Position numbers and translations under genes: made by a program
Part shown: in pieces, positions 44,217-54,059 of the stretch
Numbering within the stretch: position 1 is the first letter of the stretch
Layout: the number at the start of each line of letters is the position of its first letter
Notes under the pieces: model-generated
Seen by the model: the letters and a program-made list of their open reading frames with translations, nothing else
What the model was told of the DNA's origin: nothing
Database searches by the model: none
NCBI GenBank assembly: GCA_030550025.1
Contig: JAUQQC010000002.1
Span: forward strand, 192,356-256,355
Origin: Acidobacteriota bacterium
GTDB lineage: Bacteria > Acidobacteriota > Blastocatellia > HR10
Direction: 5' to 3'
DNA length: 64,000 nucleotides

Positions 44217-45686
44217 ATGGAACGCGCTATGGCCGAGACCGTCTGTTCGGACATGCCCCTGGAGGAATTTCGGCGGTTCGGGCATCAGGTGGTGGAGTGG
44301 ATCGCCGACTACTTGGCCGGAATCGAACGCTATCCCGTTCTGGCGCGCGTTCGTCCTGGGGAGATTCGACGTCGCTTGCCGGCGCATCCCCCTCGTGAGG
44401 GGGAACCTTTTGAGGCGATCCTGCGTGACTTCGAGCAGATCATACTGCCGGGGATCACGCATTGGAATCATCCGGGGTTCATGGCGTATTTCGCGATCAC
44501 GGGATCGGGGCCGGGGATTCTCGGCGAGCTGCTTGCGGCGGCGTTGAACGTGAACGCGATGTTGTGGAAGACCTCGCCAGCGGCCACCGAGTTGGAGCAG
44601 GTCGCGCTCGATTGGCTGCGGCAGATGCTCGGGTTGCCCCCCGAGTTTGAAGGGGTCATTTACGACACGGCTTCGATCTCCAGCCTGTGCGCGCTGGCAG
44701 CGGCGCGCGAGGCGGTGGGGCTGGGCGTACGCGAGCGTGGACTCGCCGGGCTTCCACGTCTGCGCCTCTACATGTCGGAGGAAGCCCACTCTTCCATTGA
44801 GAAAGGGGCGATCCTGCTTGGCCTGGGGCAGGCAGGCGTGCGGAAGATTCCAACCGACGAGGCCTTTCGCATGGACGTGAAGGCGCTGGAGCGCGCCATC
44901 GAGGAGGATCAGGCGGCCGGATGGCGCCCCTTCTGCGTGGTGGCGACCGTCGGTACGACCTCCACGACGAGCAGTGATCCGGTGGCGGAGATCGCGCGCG
45001 TGTGCGAGCGCTACCGATTGTGGTTGCACGTGGATGCCGCGTATGCCGGAGCGGCGGCGATCGTGCCGGAGTTCCGCCATGTCTTAGACGGGTGCGACCG
45101 CGCGGATTCGCTCGTCGTCAATCCGCACAAGTGGCTCTTCACGCCGATTGATCTGAGCGCGTTCTACTGTCGGCGCATGGACGTGTTGCGGCGTGCCTTC
45201 AGTCTGGTGCCCGAATACTTGCGCACGGAAGAGGAGCAGGTGCGGAACTTCATGGATTACGGGCCGCAGCTTGGGCGTCGGTTTCGCGCGTTGAAACTGT
45301 GGATGGTCCTTCGGTATTTCGGGCAAGAAGGGTTGGCGGCGCGCATTCGCGAGCACATCCGATTGGCGCAGCAGTTCGCCGCTTGGGTGGATGCCGACCC
45401 CGATTTCGAACGTCTGGCGCCGGCGCCGTTGAGCACGGTCTGTTTCCGAGCGCGTCCGCGAGGGTGGGCCAGGTCGGAGGCCGATCTGGATCTCTTCAAT
45501 GAGGCGTTGCTGCAGGCCGTCAATGCGACGGGCGAATGCTTCCTCTCGCACACGCGGGTGCGAGGGCGACTGGCCCTACGGCTGGCCATTGGGAATATGC
45601 GGACGAGCGAGCGGCATGTGCGGCGCGCATGGGAATTGCTGCGCGCGCATGCGGCTCGTCTTCAGGCCGAATGGCCGAAGGCGTGA
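44217..45686 (+). CDS. PLP-dependent group II decarboxylase (aromatic amino acid decarboxylase-like)
   Basis: A 489-residue fold-type I PLP enzyme of the aromatic-L-amino-acid/glutamate decarboxylase group. It shows HWNHPGFMAYFAITGS near residue 81, the cofactor-stacking HVDAAYAG near 264 and the PLP lysine in NPHKWLF near 302. The arrangement resembles aromatic amino acid decarboxylases, but substrate choice (Tyr, Phe, Trp or another) is not readable by eye. The ATG follows a very strong G-rich GGAGG site; an ATG 12 bases later is possible. apgM follows 11 bases later, so both are probably co-transcribed. Confidence 0.85.
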   Translation: MERAMAETVCSDMPLEEFRRFGHQVVEWIADYLAGIERYPVLARVRPGEIRRRLPAHPPREGEPFEAILRDFEQIILPGITHWNHPGFMAYFAITGSGPGILGELLAAALNVNAMLWKTSPAATELEQVALDWLRQMLGLPPEFEGVIYDTASISSLCALAAAREAVGLGVRERGLAGLPRLRLYMSEEAHSSIEKGAILLGLGQAGVRKIPTDEAFRMDVKALERAIEEDQAAGWRPFCVVATVGTTSTTSSDPVAEIARVCERYRLWLHVDAAYAGAAAIVPEFRHVLDGCDRADSLVVNPHKWLFTPIDLSAFYCRRMDVLRRAFSLVPEYLRTEEEQVRNFMDYGPQLGRRFRALKLWMVLRYFGQEGLAARIREHIRLAQQFAAWVDADPDFERLAPAPLSTVCFRARPRGWARSEADLDLFNEALLQAVNATGECFLSHTRVRGRLALRLAIGNMRTSERHVRRAWELLRAHAARLQAEWPKA

Positions 45687-45697
45687 AAGGAGGGGGT

Positions 45698-46915
45698 ATG
45701 CTTTCGCTTGAACATCTCCGACAACTGGCGACGAAGACGGATACGAAAATCGTGCAGCTCGTCTTGGACGGATTGGGGGGATTGCCGAACGAGACGGGTC
45801 GCTCGGAGCTGGAGGCCGCGCGCACGCCGAATCTGGATGAGTTGGCACGGCGCGCGCTCTGCGGTCTGGCCGATCCGGTCGCTCCGGGGATCACGCCTGG
45901 AAGCGGGCCGGGCCATCTGGCCATCTTCGGCTACGATCCGTTGGTATGGGAGATCGGGCGTGGGGTGCTCGAAGCATTGGGCATTGGATTCGAGCTGCAG
46001 CCGGGGGATGTGGCCGCGCGTGGGAATTTCGTCACGCTCGATGGGGCGGGGGTGATCGTGGATCGGCGGGCTGGACGCATCCCCACCGAGCGCTGCGTCG
46101 AGTTGTGCGCGCGGCTGCAAGCGGAGATTCGCGAGATCGAGGGCGTCGAGGTTCTCATCCGCCCCGTCAAAGAGCATCGCTTCGCGTTGATCTTGCGGGG
46201 CGAGGGATTGGGCGATGGTCTGGAGGATACGGATCCGCAGCGCGTCGGCTTGAAGCCCAGGCCCGTTCGCGCGCGCGATCAGGCGTCCGAACGTACGGCG
46301 CGCGTCGTGCGCCGGTTCTTGGAACGCGCCTTTGAGCTCCTGGCCGATCAGCGTCCGGCCAATGGCGTGACGCTGCGCGGCTTCTCGCGTCGACCGGACA
46401 TCCCCTCGATGCCAGAGGTCTTTCGCCTCACGCCTGCGGCCATCGCCACGTACCCGATGTATCGTGGTCTGGCGCGCTTGGTCGGCATGCAGATCCTCGA
46501 GACGCCGCTGGAGGAGGACCTCAACGCGCTCGCCGATCGGCTCCGCGAGAGCTTCGAGCGCTACGACTACTTCTATGTGCATGTGAAGAAGACGGACAGT
46601 TGTGGCGAGGACGGCGATTTCGAGGGCAAGGTGCGAGCGCTCGAGCGCGTGGACGAGATCCTCATCCCGGCGATTTTGGCGTTGCGCCCGGACGTCGTCG
46701 CCATCACGGGAGATCACAGCACGCCGTCGGTCTTGCGGGGACACAGCTGGCATCCGGTCCCGTATCTGCTCTACGCGAAGCACCTGCAGTCGGACGACGT
46801 CACAGAATTCAGCGAACGTGCCTTCATGCGCGGTGGGTTGGGGCGCTTCCGCTTGGTGGAGGGCTTGCCGCAGCTTCTGGCGCACGCGCAGAAGCTCTTG
46901 AAGTACGGCGCTTGA
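45698..46915 (+). CDS. apgM: Archaeal-type cofactor-independent phosphoglycerate mutase
   Basis: A 405-residue enzyme interconverting 3- and 2-phosphoglycerate with metal catalysis and no bisphosphoglycerate. The metal-site start VLDGLGG lies near residue 23, and the phosphoserine region GPGHLAIFGYDP near 71. KKTDSCGEDGDFEGK near 303 and ITGDHSTP near 340 complete the alkaline-phosphatase-like metal site. It belongs to the ApgM group rather than the E. coli GpmI group. The ATG at 45698 follows GGAGGGGGT. It links glycolysis and serine/glycine metabolism, which fits its place before the glycine cleavage genes. Confidence 0.9.
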   Translation: MLSLEHLRQLATKTDTKIVQLVLDGLGGLPNETGRSELEAARTPNLDELARRALCGLADPVAPGITPGSGPGHLAIFGYDPLVWEIGRGVLEALGIGFELQPGDVAARGNFVTLDGAGVIVDRRAGRIPTERCVELCARLQAEIREIEGVEVLIRPVKEHRFALILRGEGLGDGLEDTDPQRVGLKPRPVRARDQASERTARVVRRFLERAFELLADQRPANGVTLRGFSRRPDIPSMPEVFRLTPAAIATYPMYRGLARLVGMQILETPLEEDLNALADRLRESFERYDYFYVHVKKTDSCGEDGDFEGKVRALERVDEILIPAILALRPDVVAITGDHSTPSVLRGHSWHPVPYLLYAKHLQSDDVTEFSERAFMRGGLGRFRLVEGLPQLLAHAQKLLKYGA

Positions 46916-46976
46916 CGATAGGGAGAGGCTATGCTAGCTTGCCAAATCCGCCGAGGACGCGTGGGGAGATCATGAC

Positions 46977-48080
46977 GTGGTAGCTGCACAACCGAAGCGA
47001 TCGCCGTTGCATGCGACACACGAAGCCTTGGGCGCGCGCTTCACGGAATTCGCCGGCTGGCTCATGCCGCTGCAATATACGGGAGCGATCGAGGAGCATC
47101 TCACCGTGCGGACGGCCGCCGGCCTCTTCGACGTGAGCCACATGGGGCGGTTGGAGATTCGCGGGCGAGACGCCTTGGCCCTCATTCAAAAAGTGACGTG
47201 CAACGATGCCGCGCGCCTGCGCGATCATCAGGTCCAGTACTCGGCGCTCACGACCGAGCGCGGGACGTTCGTGGACGATCTCACCATCTATCGCTTTCGC
47301 GAGGACCATTTCCTGCTCTGCGTCAATGCGGCGAATCGGGAGAAGGATGCTCGCTGGATTCGAGAACATCGGGAGGGGGAAGAAGCCGAGGTTTACGACG
47401 TCAGCGATCAACTGGCGCAACTGGCGCTGCAAGGTCCGGCGGCCAGCGAGATCCTTCAGTTGCTGACTGATGTGCAATTGGATCACATTCGCTTCTACTG
47501 GTTCGAGCAGGGAGAAGTGGCGGGCGTCTCCTGTTTGATCTCCCGCACGGGATACACGGGCGAGGATGGCTTCGAGTTGTACGTCCCGGTGGATTCCGTG
47601 GAATGGGTATGGAATCGATTGCTCGATGCCGGGCATGCGGCGGGATTGAGGCCGTGCGGCCTGGCGGCGCGCAATACGCTCCGACTGGAAGCGCGAATGT
47701 TGCTCTACGGCCACGACATGGACGAGACGACGACAGTGTGGGAGGCCGACTTGGGCTGGATCGTGAAGCTGGAGAAAGGGGACTTCATCGGACGCGACGC
47801 CCTGCGGCGGCAGAAGGAGGAGGGCCTGCACCGCAAGCTCATCGGTTTCGAGGTCCACGATCGCGCTCCCGCGCGCGAGGGGTATCCCGTCCTCATCCAA
47901 GGCCGTGTCGTGGGACAGGTGACCTCGGGCAGCTATGCGCCCTTCCTTCGGAAGAACATCGGGCTGACCTATCTGCCGATCGAGCACACGACGGTCGGGA
48001 CGAGATTCCAGATTCGCGTGCGGGAGCGGGAGGTCGAGGCGGAGGTCGTCCCCACACCGTTTTACAAGAGGCCGAGGTAG
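46977..48080 (+). CDS. gcvT: Glycine cleavage system aminomethyltransferase (T protein)
   Basis: A 367-residue T protein that moves the methylene group from aminomethyl-lipoyl H protein to tetrahydrofolate, releasing ammonia. Typical segments are PLHATHEALGARFTEFAGW near residue 10, FDVSHMGRLEI near 51, the catalytic-site region YTGEDGFELYVP near 190 and GLRPCGLAARNTLRLEA near 222. The start is a GTG with GGGGAG upstream. The four gcv genes run together on the plus strand. I saw no glycine riboswitch: the 61-base gap before it is too short for a tandem one. Confidence 0.94.
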   Translation: MVAAQPKRSPLHATHEALGARFTEFAGWLMPLQYTGAIEEHLTVRTAAGLFDVSHMGRLEIRGRDALALIQKVTCNDAARLRDHQVQYSALTTERGTFVDDLTIYRFREDHFLLCVNAANREKDARWIREHREGEEAEVYDVSDQLAQLALQGPAASEILQLLTDVQLDHIRFYWFEQGEVAGVSCLISRTGYTGEDGFELYVPVDSVEWVWNRLLDAGHAAGLRPCGLAARNTLRLEARMLLYGHDMDETTTVWEADLGWIVKLEKGDFIGRDALRRQKEEGLHRKLIGFEVHDRAPAREGYPVLIQGRVVGQVTSGSYAPFLRKNIGLTYLPIEHTTVGTRFQIRVREREVEAEVVPTPFYKRPR

Positions 48081-48119
48081 CGGCGGCCTCGTGGATGTTT
48101 CACAGGGAGGGAGACGAGA

Positions 48120-48515
48120 ATGGCGACCTATCCGGAGGATTGCCTGTATACGAGAGAGCACGAATGGATTCGGGTCGAGGATGACGTGGGAGTGATTGGC
48201 ATCACCGATTACGCGCAGGAGGCGCTCGGCGACATCGTCTACGTCGAGCTGCCGAGCGTGGGAGATCACTTCAGTCAAGGGGAGCCGTTCGGCAACGTGG
48301 AATCGGTCAAGGCCGTGAGCGAACTCTACATGCCCGTGAGCGGAGAGATCGTGGAGGTGAACGAGGACTTGGCCGAGTCCCCGCAGCTTGTCAACGAAGA
48401 CCCGTATGGCGACGGATGGATGGTGAAGATCGCGCTCTCGGACCCGACGGAGTTGGAGACGCTCATGTCGGCGAGCGAGTACGAGGAGTACGTGAGGGAA
48501 GAGAAGGAGAAATGA
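48120..48515 (+). CDS. gcvH: Glycine cleavage system H protein
   Basis: A 131-residue lipoyl carrier protein that shuttles intermediates between the P, T and L proteins. The lipoylated lysine lies in ESVKAVSELYMP near residue 64, and the domain opens with EHEWIRVEDDVGVIGITDYA. A strong GGAGGGAG site precedes the ATG, 39 bases after gcvT. The L protein and lipoylation enzymes are not in the window. Confidence 0.96.
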   Translation: MATYPEDCLYTREHEWIRVEDDVGVIGITDYAQEALGDIVYVELPSVGDHFSQGEPFGNVESVKAVSELYMPVSGEIVEVNEDLAESPQLVNEDPYGDGWMVKIALSDPTELETLMSASEYEEYVREEKEK

Positions 48516-48596
48516 CGCCCCGGGGAACGGCCCTTCCGGCTCGTCGGCGCGCGCCACGACCCAGAAGGGCGGCGAGAGCGGGGGAGGGAGATCCGT

Positions 48597-49937
48597 ATGC
48601 GCTACATTCCGAACTCGCCGGAAGAACGGGCCGAGATGCTGCGGGAGATTGGCTGCCCGACGATCGAGCATCTGTTTCGTCCCATCCCAGAGAAATTCCG
48701 ACTGAAAGAACCGCTGCGGCTCCCGCCAGCGCGCTCGGAGGCGGAGGTCTTAGCCTTCTTCCGAGAATTGGCCGCGCGTAACGCGGCGGCGACCGAGTAT
48801 GCCCTCTTCCTGGGCGCGGGGGCGTATCACCATTTCATTCCGTCGGTGGTGGATGCGCTCATCTCGCGCGCGGAGTTCGCGACGGTCTATACCCCCTATC
48901 AGCCGGAGATCGCGCAAGGGACGCTGCAGGCGCTGTTCGAGTACCAGACGCTCATCTGTCAGCTCACAGGCATGGAGGTCGCCAATGCCTCGCTCTACGA
49001 TGGCTCGACGGCCCTGGCAGAGGCCGTACTCATGGCCGAGCGGGTGACGCGTCGGCGCGAGATTCTACTGGCGCGTAGCGTACATCCCGAATACCGGGAG
49101 GTCGTCCACACTTACACGCGCGCGCTCGGCGTGAGCGTCCGGCTGTTGGAGTATGATCCGGAGGCCGGCAGCGTGGATCTGCGCACCGTCACGCTGAGTG
49201 CGGAGACGGCAGCTCTCATCGTGCAATCGCCCAACTTCTTCGGCGTCATTGAGGACATCGCGGCGCTCGCCGAGCGGGCGCACGAAGTGGGCGCGTTGCT
49301 CATCGTGGCGATCACTGAGCCGATCAGCTTGGGTCTGTTGCGACCGCCTGGAGAGCTGGGGGCCGACATCGTCGTCGGCGAAGGGCAATCCTTCGGCCTC
49401 CCGCTCAGCTTCGGCGGGCCCTATCTGGGAATTTTCGCCACGCGTGAGCGGTTCGTCCGACAGATGCCCGGACGCATCATCGGGCAAGCCTTCGATCAGC
49501 GCGGGCGGCGCGGATTCGTCATGACGCTGGCGACGCGCGAGCAGTATATCCGGCGCGAGAAGGCGACGTCTAATATCTGCACGAGTCAGGAGCTGTGCGC
49601 CATCATGGCGGCCATCTATCTCTCGACGATGGGGCCGCGCGGGTTGCGCGAGGTCGCCGAGCAGAATGCGCAGAAGGCGGCCTATCTGGCCCGCGAGATC
49701 GCTCGCCAATCGGGATTCCGAGTGCGCTTCTCCGGTTCGCACTTCAACGAGTTCGTCGTGCAGTCGGAGCGACCGGTCACCCTGGTCCTCGACCGACTGC
49801 GCGAACGGAAGATTTTGGGCGGCCTGCCTCTTGGTCGGTACTATCCCGAGCTGCGCGATTGTTTCCTCGTCTGCGTGACGGAGATGATCCCGCACTCGAC
49901 GCTACAGACGTATTTGCAGGTGTTGGATGAGCTATGA
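48597..49937 (+). CDS. gcvPA: Glycine dehydrogenase (decarboxylating) subunit 1
   Basis: A 446-residue alpha subunit of the two-subunit P protein, which decarboxylates glycine and transfers the aminomethyl group to the H protein. The opening [26 protein letters not shown] near residue 72 and [15 protein letters not shown] near 127 are diagnostic. [10 protein letters not shown] and [10 protein letters not shown] near 325 mark the split P1 form. GGAGGGAG precedes the ATG. It overlaps gcvPB by four bases, so the subunits are made together. Confidence 0.95.
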   Translation: MRYIPNSPEERAEMLREIGCPTIEHLFRPIPEKFRLKEPLRLPPARSEAEVLAFFRELAARNAAATEYALFLGAGAYHHFIPSVVDALISRAEFATVYTPYQPEIAQGTLQALFEYQTLICQLTGMEVANASLYDGSTALAEAVLMAERVTRRREILLARSVHPEYREVVHTYTRALGVSVRLLEYDPEAGSVDLRTVTLSAETAALIVQSPNFFGVIEDIAALAERAHEVGALLIVAITEPISLGLLRPPGELGADIVVGEGQSFGLPLSFGGPYLGIFATRERFVRQMPGRIIGQAFDQRGRRGFVMTLATREQYIRREKATSNICTSQELCAIMAAIYLSTMGPRGLREVAEQNAQKAAYLAREIARQSGFRVRFSGSHFNEFVVQSERPVTLVLDRLRERKILGGLPLGRYYPELRDCFLVCVTEMIPHSTLQTYLQVLDEL

Positions 49938-51484
49938 TGGAGACCCCGTGCCATGTCAGTCGCGATGAAGCCTTGATCTTCGAGCGCTCTCGCCCGGGGC
50001 GAACGGCCTATAGCCTGCCCCCGCTCGACGTCCCGACAGTTCCGTTGGAGACGTGGATCGAAGCGCGCTTTCTGCGCACGGATCCGGTGGCCGGGATGCC
50101 GGAGGTGAGCGAGGTGGATGTCATCCGGCATTTCACGCGGCTCTCCCGATGGAACTATGCCGTGGATGTCGGGATGTATCCTCTGGGCTCCTGCACGATG
50201 AAGTACAACCCGAAGATGAACGAGCGGGTGGCCCGTCTGGAAGGCTTCGCCCTCCACCATCCGCTGACGCCGGAGGAGCTGTCGCAGGGGAGCCTCGAAG
50301 TCCTCAAGATGTTGGAAGAACTGCTCTGCGAGATCACGGGCATGGCGGCCGGCTGCTTGCAGCCGGCCGCTGGCGCGCACGGCGAGTTGACGGGCCTTCT
50401 ACTCATCCGCGCCTGTTTGGAGGCGCGTGGCGATCCAAGACGCAAGGTCCTCATCCCAGATTCCGCGCATGGCACCAATCCCGCGAGCGCGGCCATCTGC
50501 GGCTATAGCGTGCAGACGATCCCATCGAACGAACGAGGACTCATTGATCTGGACGCTCTTCGCCGCGCGGCCGACCGTGATCTGGCAGCGCTCATGCTCA
50601 CCAATCCTAATACGCTCGGACTCTTCGAGGAGGAGATCGAGGAGATCACGCGCATCGTGCATGAGGCTGGGGGATTGGTCTACATGGACGGGGCGAACAT
50701 GAATGCCTTGGTGGGGATCGCCCGTCCGGGGGAGATGGGCGTGGACGTCCTCCATCTGAACATTCACAAGACGTTCTCTACGCCGCACGGTGGCGGTGGA
50801 CCGGGGGCAGGGCCCGTCCTTGTGACCGCCGAATTGGAACCTTTTCTCCCCGTGCCACGCATCGTACGTCGGGCCGATGGTCGGCTCGCGCTTGAGGAGG
50901 ATCGGCCTCGTTCGATCGGGCGCGTGCGCGCCTTCTACGGGAACTTCGGCGTGCTCGTACGGGGATTGAGCTACATTCTGACGATGGGGCCCGAGGGCCT
51001 GCGCGAGGTTGCCGAGACGGCCGTGCTCAACGCCAACTATATCGCGTATCACCTGAAGGGCACCTACGAGATCGCCTATCCCGGCCCCATTATGCATGAG
51101 GTGGTTTTCTCGGATAAGCGGCAGCGGGCCTACGGCGTCCGGAACGTGGACATCGCCAAGCGGCTCATTGATTACGGATTCCATCCACCGACGATGTCCT
51201 TCCCCTTGATCGTCCCGGGCGCCCTGATGGTGGAGCCGACGGAGACCGAATGTCGAGAGGAGTTGGACCTGTTCATCGCCGCGATGAAAGCCATTGATCG
51301 CGAGTGCCGGGAGAATCCCGAGCTCGTGCGTACGGCGCCGCACCGAACGCGCCTTGGGCGCCTGGATGAAGTCGCGGCAGCGCGCCATCCGGTCTTGCGC
51401 TGGCGTCCCCAGGCGTCGCCTTCACGCGCTGAGGCTTCTCCGGAAGGCGCGCCCTCGGAACGCCCCCTCTCGCCCGAGCCCTGA
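49934..51484 (+). CDS. gcvPB: Glycine dehydrogenase (decarboxylating) subunit 2
   Basis: A 516-residue beta subunit of the P protein, carrying the PLP cofactor. The PLP lysine lies in [16 protein letters not shown] near residue 277. [13 protein letters not shown] near 82, [10 protein letters not shown] near 140 and [12 protein letters not shown] near 178 are typical. The last 30 residues are a Ser/Pro/Ala/Glu-rich tail not usual in the family. Its start overlaps the gcvPA stop as ATGA. It ends 9 bases before a convergent gene, with no obvious terminator between them. Confidence 0.95.
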   Translation: MMETPCHVSRDEALIFERSRPGRTAYSLPPLDVPTVPLETWIEARFLRTDPVAGMPEVSEVDVIRHFTRLSRWNYAVDVGMYPLGSCTMKYNPKMNERVARLEGFALHHPLTPEELSQGSLEVLKMLEELLCEITGMAAGCLQPAAGAHGELTGLLLIRACLEARGDPRRKVLIPDSAHGTNPASAAICGYSVQTIPSNERGLIDLDALRRAADRDLAALMLTNPNTLGLFEEEIEEITRIVHEAGGLVYMDGANMNALVGIARPGEMGVDVLHLNIHKTFSTPHGGGGPGAGPVLVTAELEPFLPVPRIVRRADGRLALEEDRPRSIGRVRAFYGNFGVLVRGLSYILTMGPEGLREVAETAVLNANYIAYHLKGTYEIAYPGPIMHEVVFSDKRQRAYGVRNVDIAKRLIDYGFHPPTMSFPLIVPGALMVEPTETECREELDLFIAAMKAIDRECRENPELVRTAPHRTRLGRLDEVAAARHPVLRWRPQASPSRAEASPEGAPSERPLSPEP

Positions 51485-51493
51485 GAGTGCGAT

Positions 51494-52435
51494 TCAAGAG
51501 ATCGTGAGCTCGGCCTCCTCCTCCCGAGCGCGTGCCAGGGAGATCCCCAACAGGATCACGGTCGCGCCGATCAACTGCTCCGGGCTCGGCCGTTCGTTCA
51601 ATCCGAGCCACGCGACCAGGAGCGCGATCGCTGGGCTCAAGTTCGAGTAGATGGCCGTGCGCGTGCTCCCCAAGCGTTTGAGGCCGTAATTCCACGCGAC
51701 GAAGCAGAAGACGATAGCGCCGAGCGCGCTGAAGAAGAGCGCCGCCCACGCCGTTGGGCGAATCATCGTCCACGACTGCTCTCGCAGAGCTGGCAGCGAG
51801 ATCAACACGAGCGGAATCGTCCCAGAGGCCATCGTCAGGAGCGTACTCTTCAGCGCTCCATAGCGATGGACGTGCCGCTTCACTCCGATCGTATAGAAGG
51901 ACCAGCACACGGTCGCCACAAGAAGCAAGAGGTCTCCGAAGGCCGTCTCGCGCGACGGCCCACCGTCCTCCAGCAACGCACGAGGCGCTCGGAGACGGCT
52001 CCAATCTTCGCCAACGATGAGGACGATTCCCAGAAATGAAAGCCCGATGCCCAATGCCACGCGCCCGGTCACGCGCTCCTGTCCGCGCACGGCGCTGAGC
52101 AGCGCGACGACCATCGGGGTCGTCGCCAGGATCAAGGCCGCCGTGCTCGCTCGCGAGCGCGCCAGGCCCTCGATAAAGGCGACTTGATAGATCGTATTGG
52201 CTAAGATGCCCAACGCGATGAGCGAGCCGAGGTCTTCTCCTTCGACGGCCCAACTCTCCCGCCGCATCCGAAAGAGCAACGCCAGCGTCAGCGAGGCGAT
52301 GATAAAGCGCAGGGCGTTGAAGCTGAGGGGGGAGAAATCGTGCAGGGCAATCTTCACCAGGGTGAAGTTGACGGCCCAAATCGTGGACATCAGAAAGAGC
52401 AGTCCATCCACCCAACTCATCCGACCCCAACTCAT
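51494..52435 (-). CDS. EamA/DMT-superfamily transporter
   Basis: A 313-residue membrane protein with ten predicted helices in two homologous EamA halves (the first around residues 10-135, the second 165-300). WAVNFTLVKIAL at the start and NLSPAIALLVAWLGLNERPS near 270 are the typical EamA motifs. It is an exporter or importer of metabolites, but the substrate is unknown. The start at 52435 follows GGAGAGAGGA and overlaps the stop of the DUF72 gene, so it ends a three-gene coupled run. Confidence 0.85.
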   Translation of the reverse strand: MSWGRMSWVDGLLFLMSTIWAVNFTLVKIALHDFSPLSFNALRFIIASLTLALLFRMRRESWAVEGEDLGSLIALGILANTIYQVAFIEGLARSRASTAALILATTPMVVALLSAVRGQERVTGRVALGIGLSFLGIVLIVGEDWSRLRAPRALLEDGGPSRETAFGDLLLLVATVCWSFYTIGVKRHVHRYGALKSTLLTMASGTIPLVLISLPALREQSWTMIRPTAWAALFFSALGAIVFCFVAWNYGLKRLGSTRTAIYSNLSPAIALLVAWLGLNERPSPEQLIGATVILLGISLARAREEEAELTIS

Positions 52436-53208
52436 CGCCGTCCTCTCTCCTGCATGTCCCAGTTCTCCGACCCCATGTTGACGAATTCTATCAGCTTCCG
52501 GGCATTCTCGACAGCGTAGCCGTGAAAGTCGTTGTTGAAGTAGGCGTACGCGTCGAGCCCCTGGTCGCGCCAAGCGCGAATCTTCTCGGCTACGGCGCGA
52601 AGTTGCTCGTCCGTGTAGGCCGACGCGTAGAGGGCTCCCGGCCCGTGAAAGCGGAGGTAGACGAAGGGGGCCGTCACGACTTCCGCCGTCGGATACCGTC
52701 CGCCGGAATCGGCCTGGCAGAAGGCGATCTCGTAATGGCGCAGCAAGGCATAAGCGTCTTTTTGCAACCATGTCTGATGCCGCGGCTCAAGCGCATAACG
52801 GATGTGAGGGCTCTTGCGGCGCAGCGCTTCGAAGAAAGACTCAGCGCGTTCCCGATCGAAGCGGAGGCTCGGTGGCAGTTGCATCAAGACGACACCGAGT
52901 CTCTGGCCGAACCCGGAGAGCATCGCGAGAAACGTTTCCAGAGCCTCTTCAGCGCCACTCAACCGATGCCGATGCGTGATCCGGCGATTCATCTTGACCG
53001 AGAAGACGAAGTCTTCCGGGGTCGCGTTCACCCACTTCCGCACCGTCGTCTCCCGCGGCGTGCGATAGAACGTGACGTTCAGCTCGACGGTGCGAAAGTG
53101 GCGGCTGTAGAACTCAAGCCATTGCGATGAGGGGAGGTCTTCCGGGTAGAAGCACCCCTTCCAATGCGCGTAATTCCATCCGGAGGTGCCGATTGCGGGA
53201 CGGCTCAT
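52432..53208 (-). CDS. DUF72 domain protein
   Basis: A 258-residue TIM-barrel-like DUF72 protein. Hallmarks are GTSGWNYAHWKGCFYP near residue 7, YSRHFRTVELNVTFYR near 29, the FSVKMNRRITH strand near 64 and a YAYFNNDFHGYAV stretch near 227. Function is unknown; some relatives are associated with nucleic-acid repair or Rieske-like redox neighbours, but nothing here shows that. The ATG at 53208 has GGAG upstream. Its start and stop overlap both neighbours by four bases. Confidence 0.85.
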   Translation of the reverse strand: MSRPAIGTSGWNYAHWKGCFYPEDLPSSQWLEFYSRHFRTVELNVTFYRTPRETTVRKWVNATPEDFVFSVKMNRRITHRHRLSGAEEALETFLAMLSGFGQRLGVVLMQLPPSLRFDRERAESFFEALRRKSPHIRYALEPRHQTWLQKDAYALLRHYEIAFCQADSGGRYPTAEVVTAPFVYLRFHGPGALYASAYTDEQLRAVAEKIRAWRDQGLDAYAYFNNDFHGYAVENARKLIEFVNMGSENWDMQERGRR

Positions 53209-54059
53209 GGCGAGAAGTCTCCGATGATTGAGAGCATGCGCCCGACGTGGCCGTGGGTTCGGAAATCGCGCCGATGAGAGAAAAAGAGCTGCGGATGGCA
53301 CGCCGTGCAAAGCCCACTTGTGAAGATCTGCGCGCGCGGGATCGAGCAGGCGAGCAATTGGCGAACGTTGGCCTCCACGAGATCCAGGCGAGCCGTGCCC
53401 GACGCCGTCGGCGATGAGATGAGCGCCTCGGCATACGGGAACTCTCGACGGAATGGCTCCAGCACATCAGGGCCGACCTCATAGCAACAGGGGCCGATCG
53501 TCGGACCGATAGCGGCGAAGCAGTCTTCGGCGCGTGTCCCGAAGCGTTCGGCCATCAGGCGAAAAGCGCGCTCGGCGATGCGTCCGAGCGTTCCCCGCCA
53601 TCCGGCATGAATGGCAGCGCGCGCGCGCGTCCGCGCGTCGAAGAGAAAGATCGGCGCGCAATCGGCCGTGTGGATGCCCAGCACAACCTCGCGCTCGCGC
53701 GTCACGATGGCGTCCCCAACTGGCGGGGCATCCTGCCCGAGCGTCCACGCTCGGACATCCGGATCGAAGAGCACGCAGCGGTTCGTGTGTCGCTGTCGCA
53801 GAGTGAGCACCGGACGATACGCCAAGCCCACGGCTGAGAGGAATCGCGCGAGCGCGCGCCGGCTATCCTCAGAGTGCGCGCTCGGGGTCGGTGGCTCGCC
53901 ATCCGATCCAGCCTCCGGCGCGCCTTGAAAAGCGGCGGCGCTTGCGGCATGCTCTTGCCTCTGCCGCGTGCTCGTGGCGACAAGCACCCCGAAGGAGAGA
54001 AGAGGGACGCAGACAAGATGCGAGAGGCCATCGGTGGTTCGGAGTTGGAACGCGGACAT
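53205..54059 (-). CDS. YfiH/LACC1-type multi-copper polyphenol oxidase-like protein
   Basis: A 284-residue protein of the YfiH/purine nucleoside phosphorylase LACC1 family. The metal-binding and catalytic motifs are the RQRHTNRC-like segment near residue 86, the HTADCAPIFLFD Cys/His region near 127, HAGWRGTLGRIAE near 147 and the GPTIGPCCYEVG segment near 180. Family members phosphorolyse or deaminate purine nucleosides; older names call them polyphenol oxidases. The start is uncertain: the ATG at 54059 shares its CATG with the acpS start, and ATGs further upstream would run into acpS. No ribosome binding site is visible for any of them. Confidence 0.8.
   Translation of the reverse strand: MSAFQLRTTDGLSHLVCVPLLSFGVLVATSTRQRQEHAASAAAFQGAPEAGSDGEPPTPSAHSEDSRRALARFLSAVGLAYRPVLTLRQRHTNRCVLFDPDVRAWTLGQDAPPVGDAIVTREREVVLGIHTADCAPIFLFDARTRARAAIHAGWRGTLGRIAERAFRLMAERFGTRAEDCFAAIGPTIGPCCYEVGPDVLEPFRREFPYAEALISSPTASGTARLDLVEANVRQLLACSIPRAQIFTSGLCTACHPQLFFSHRRDFRTHGHVGRMLSIIGDFSP

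Noticed and set aside
46916-46976. Possible glycine riboswitch before gcvT
   Set aside because: The gap is only 61 bases, too short for even one full glycine aptamer plus expression platform, and no aptamer core was seen.
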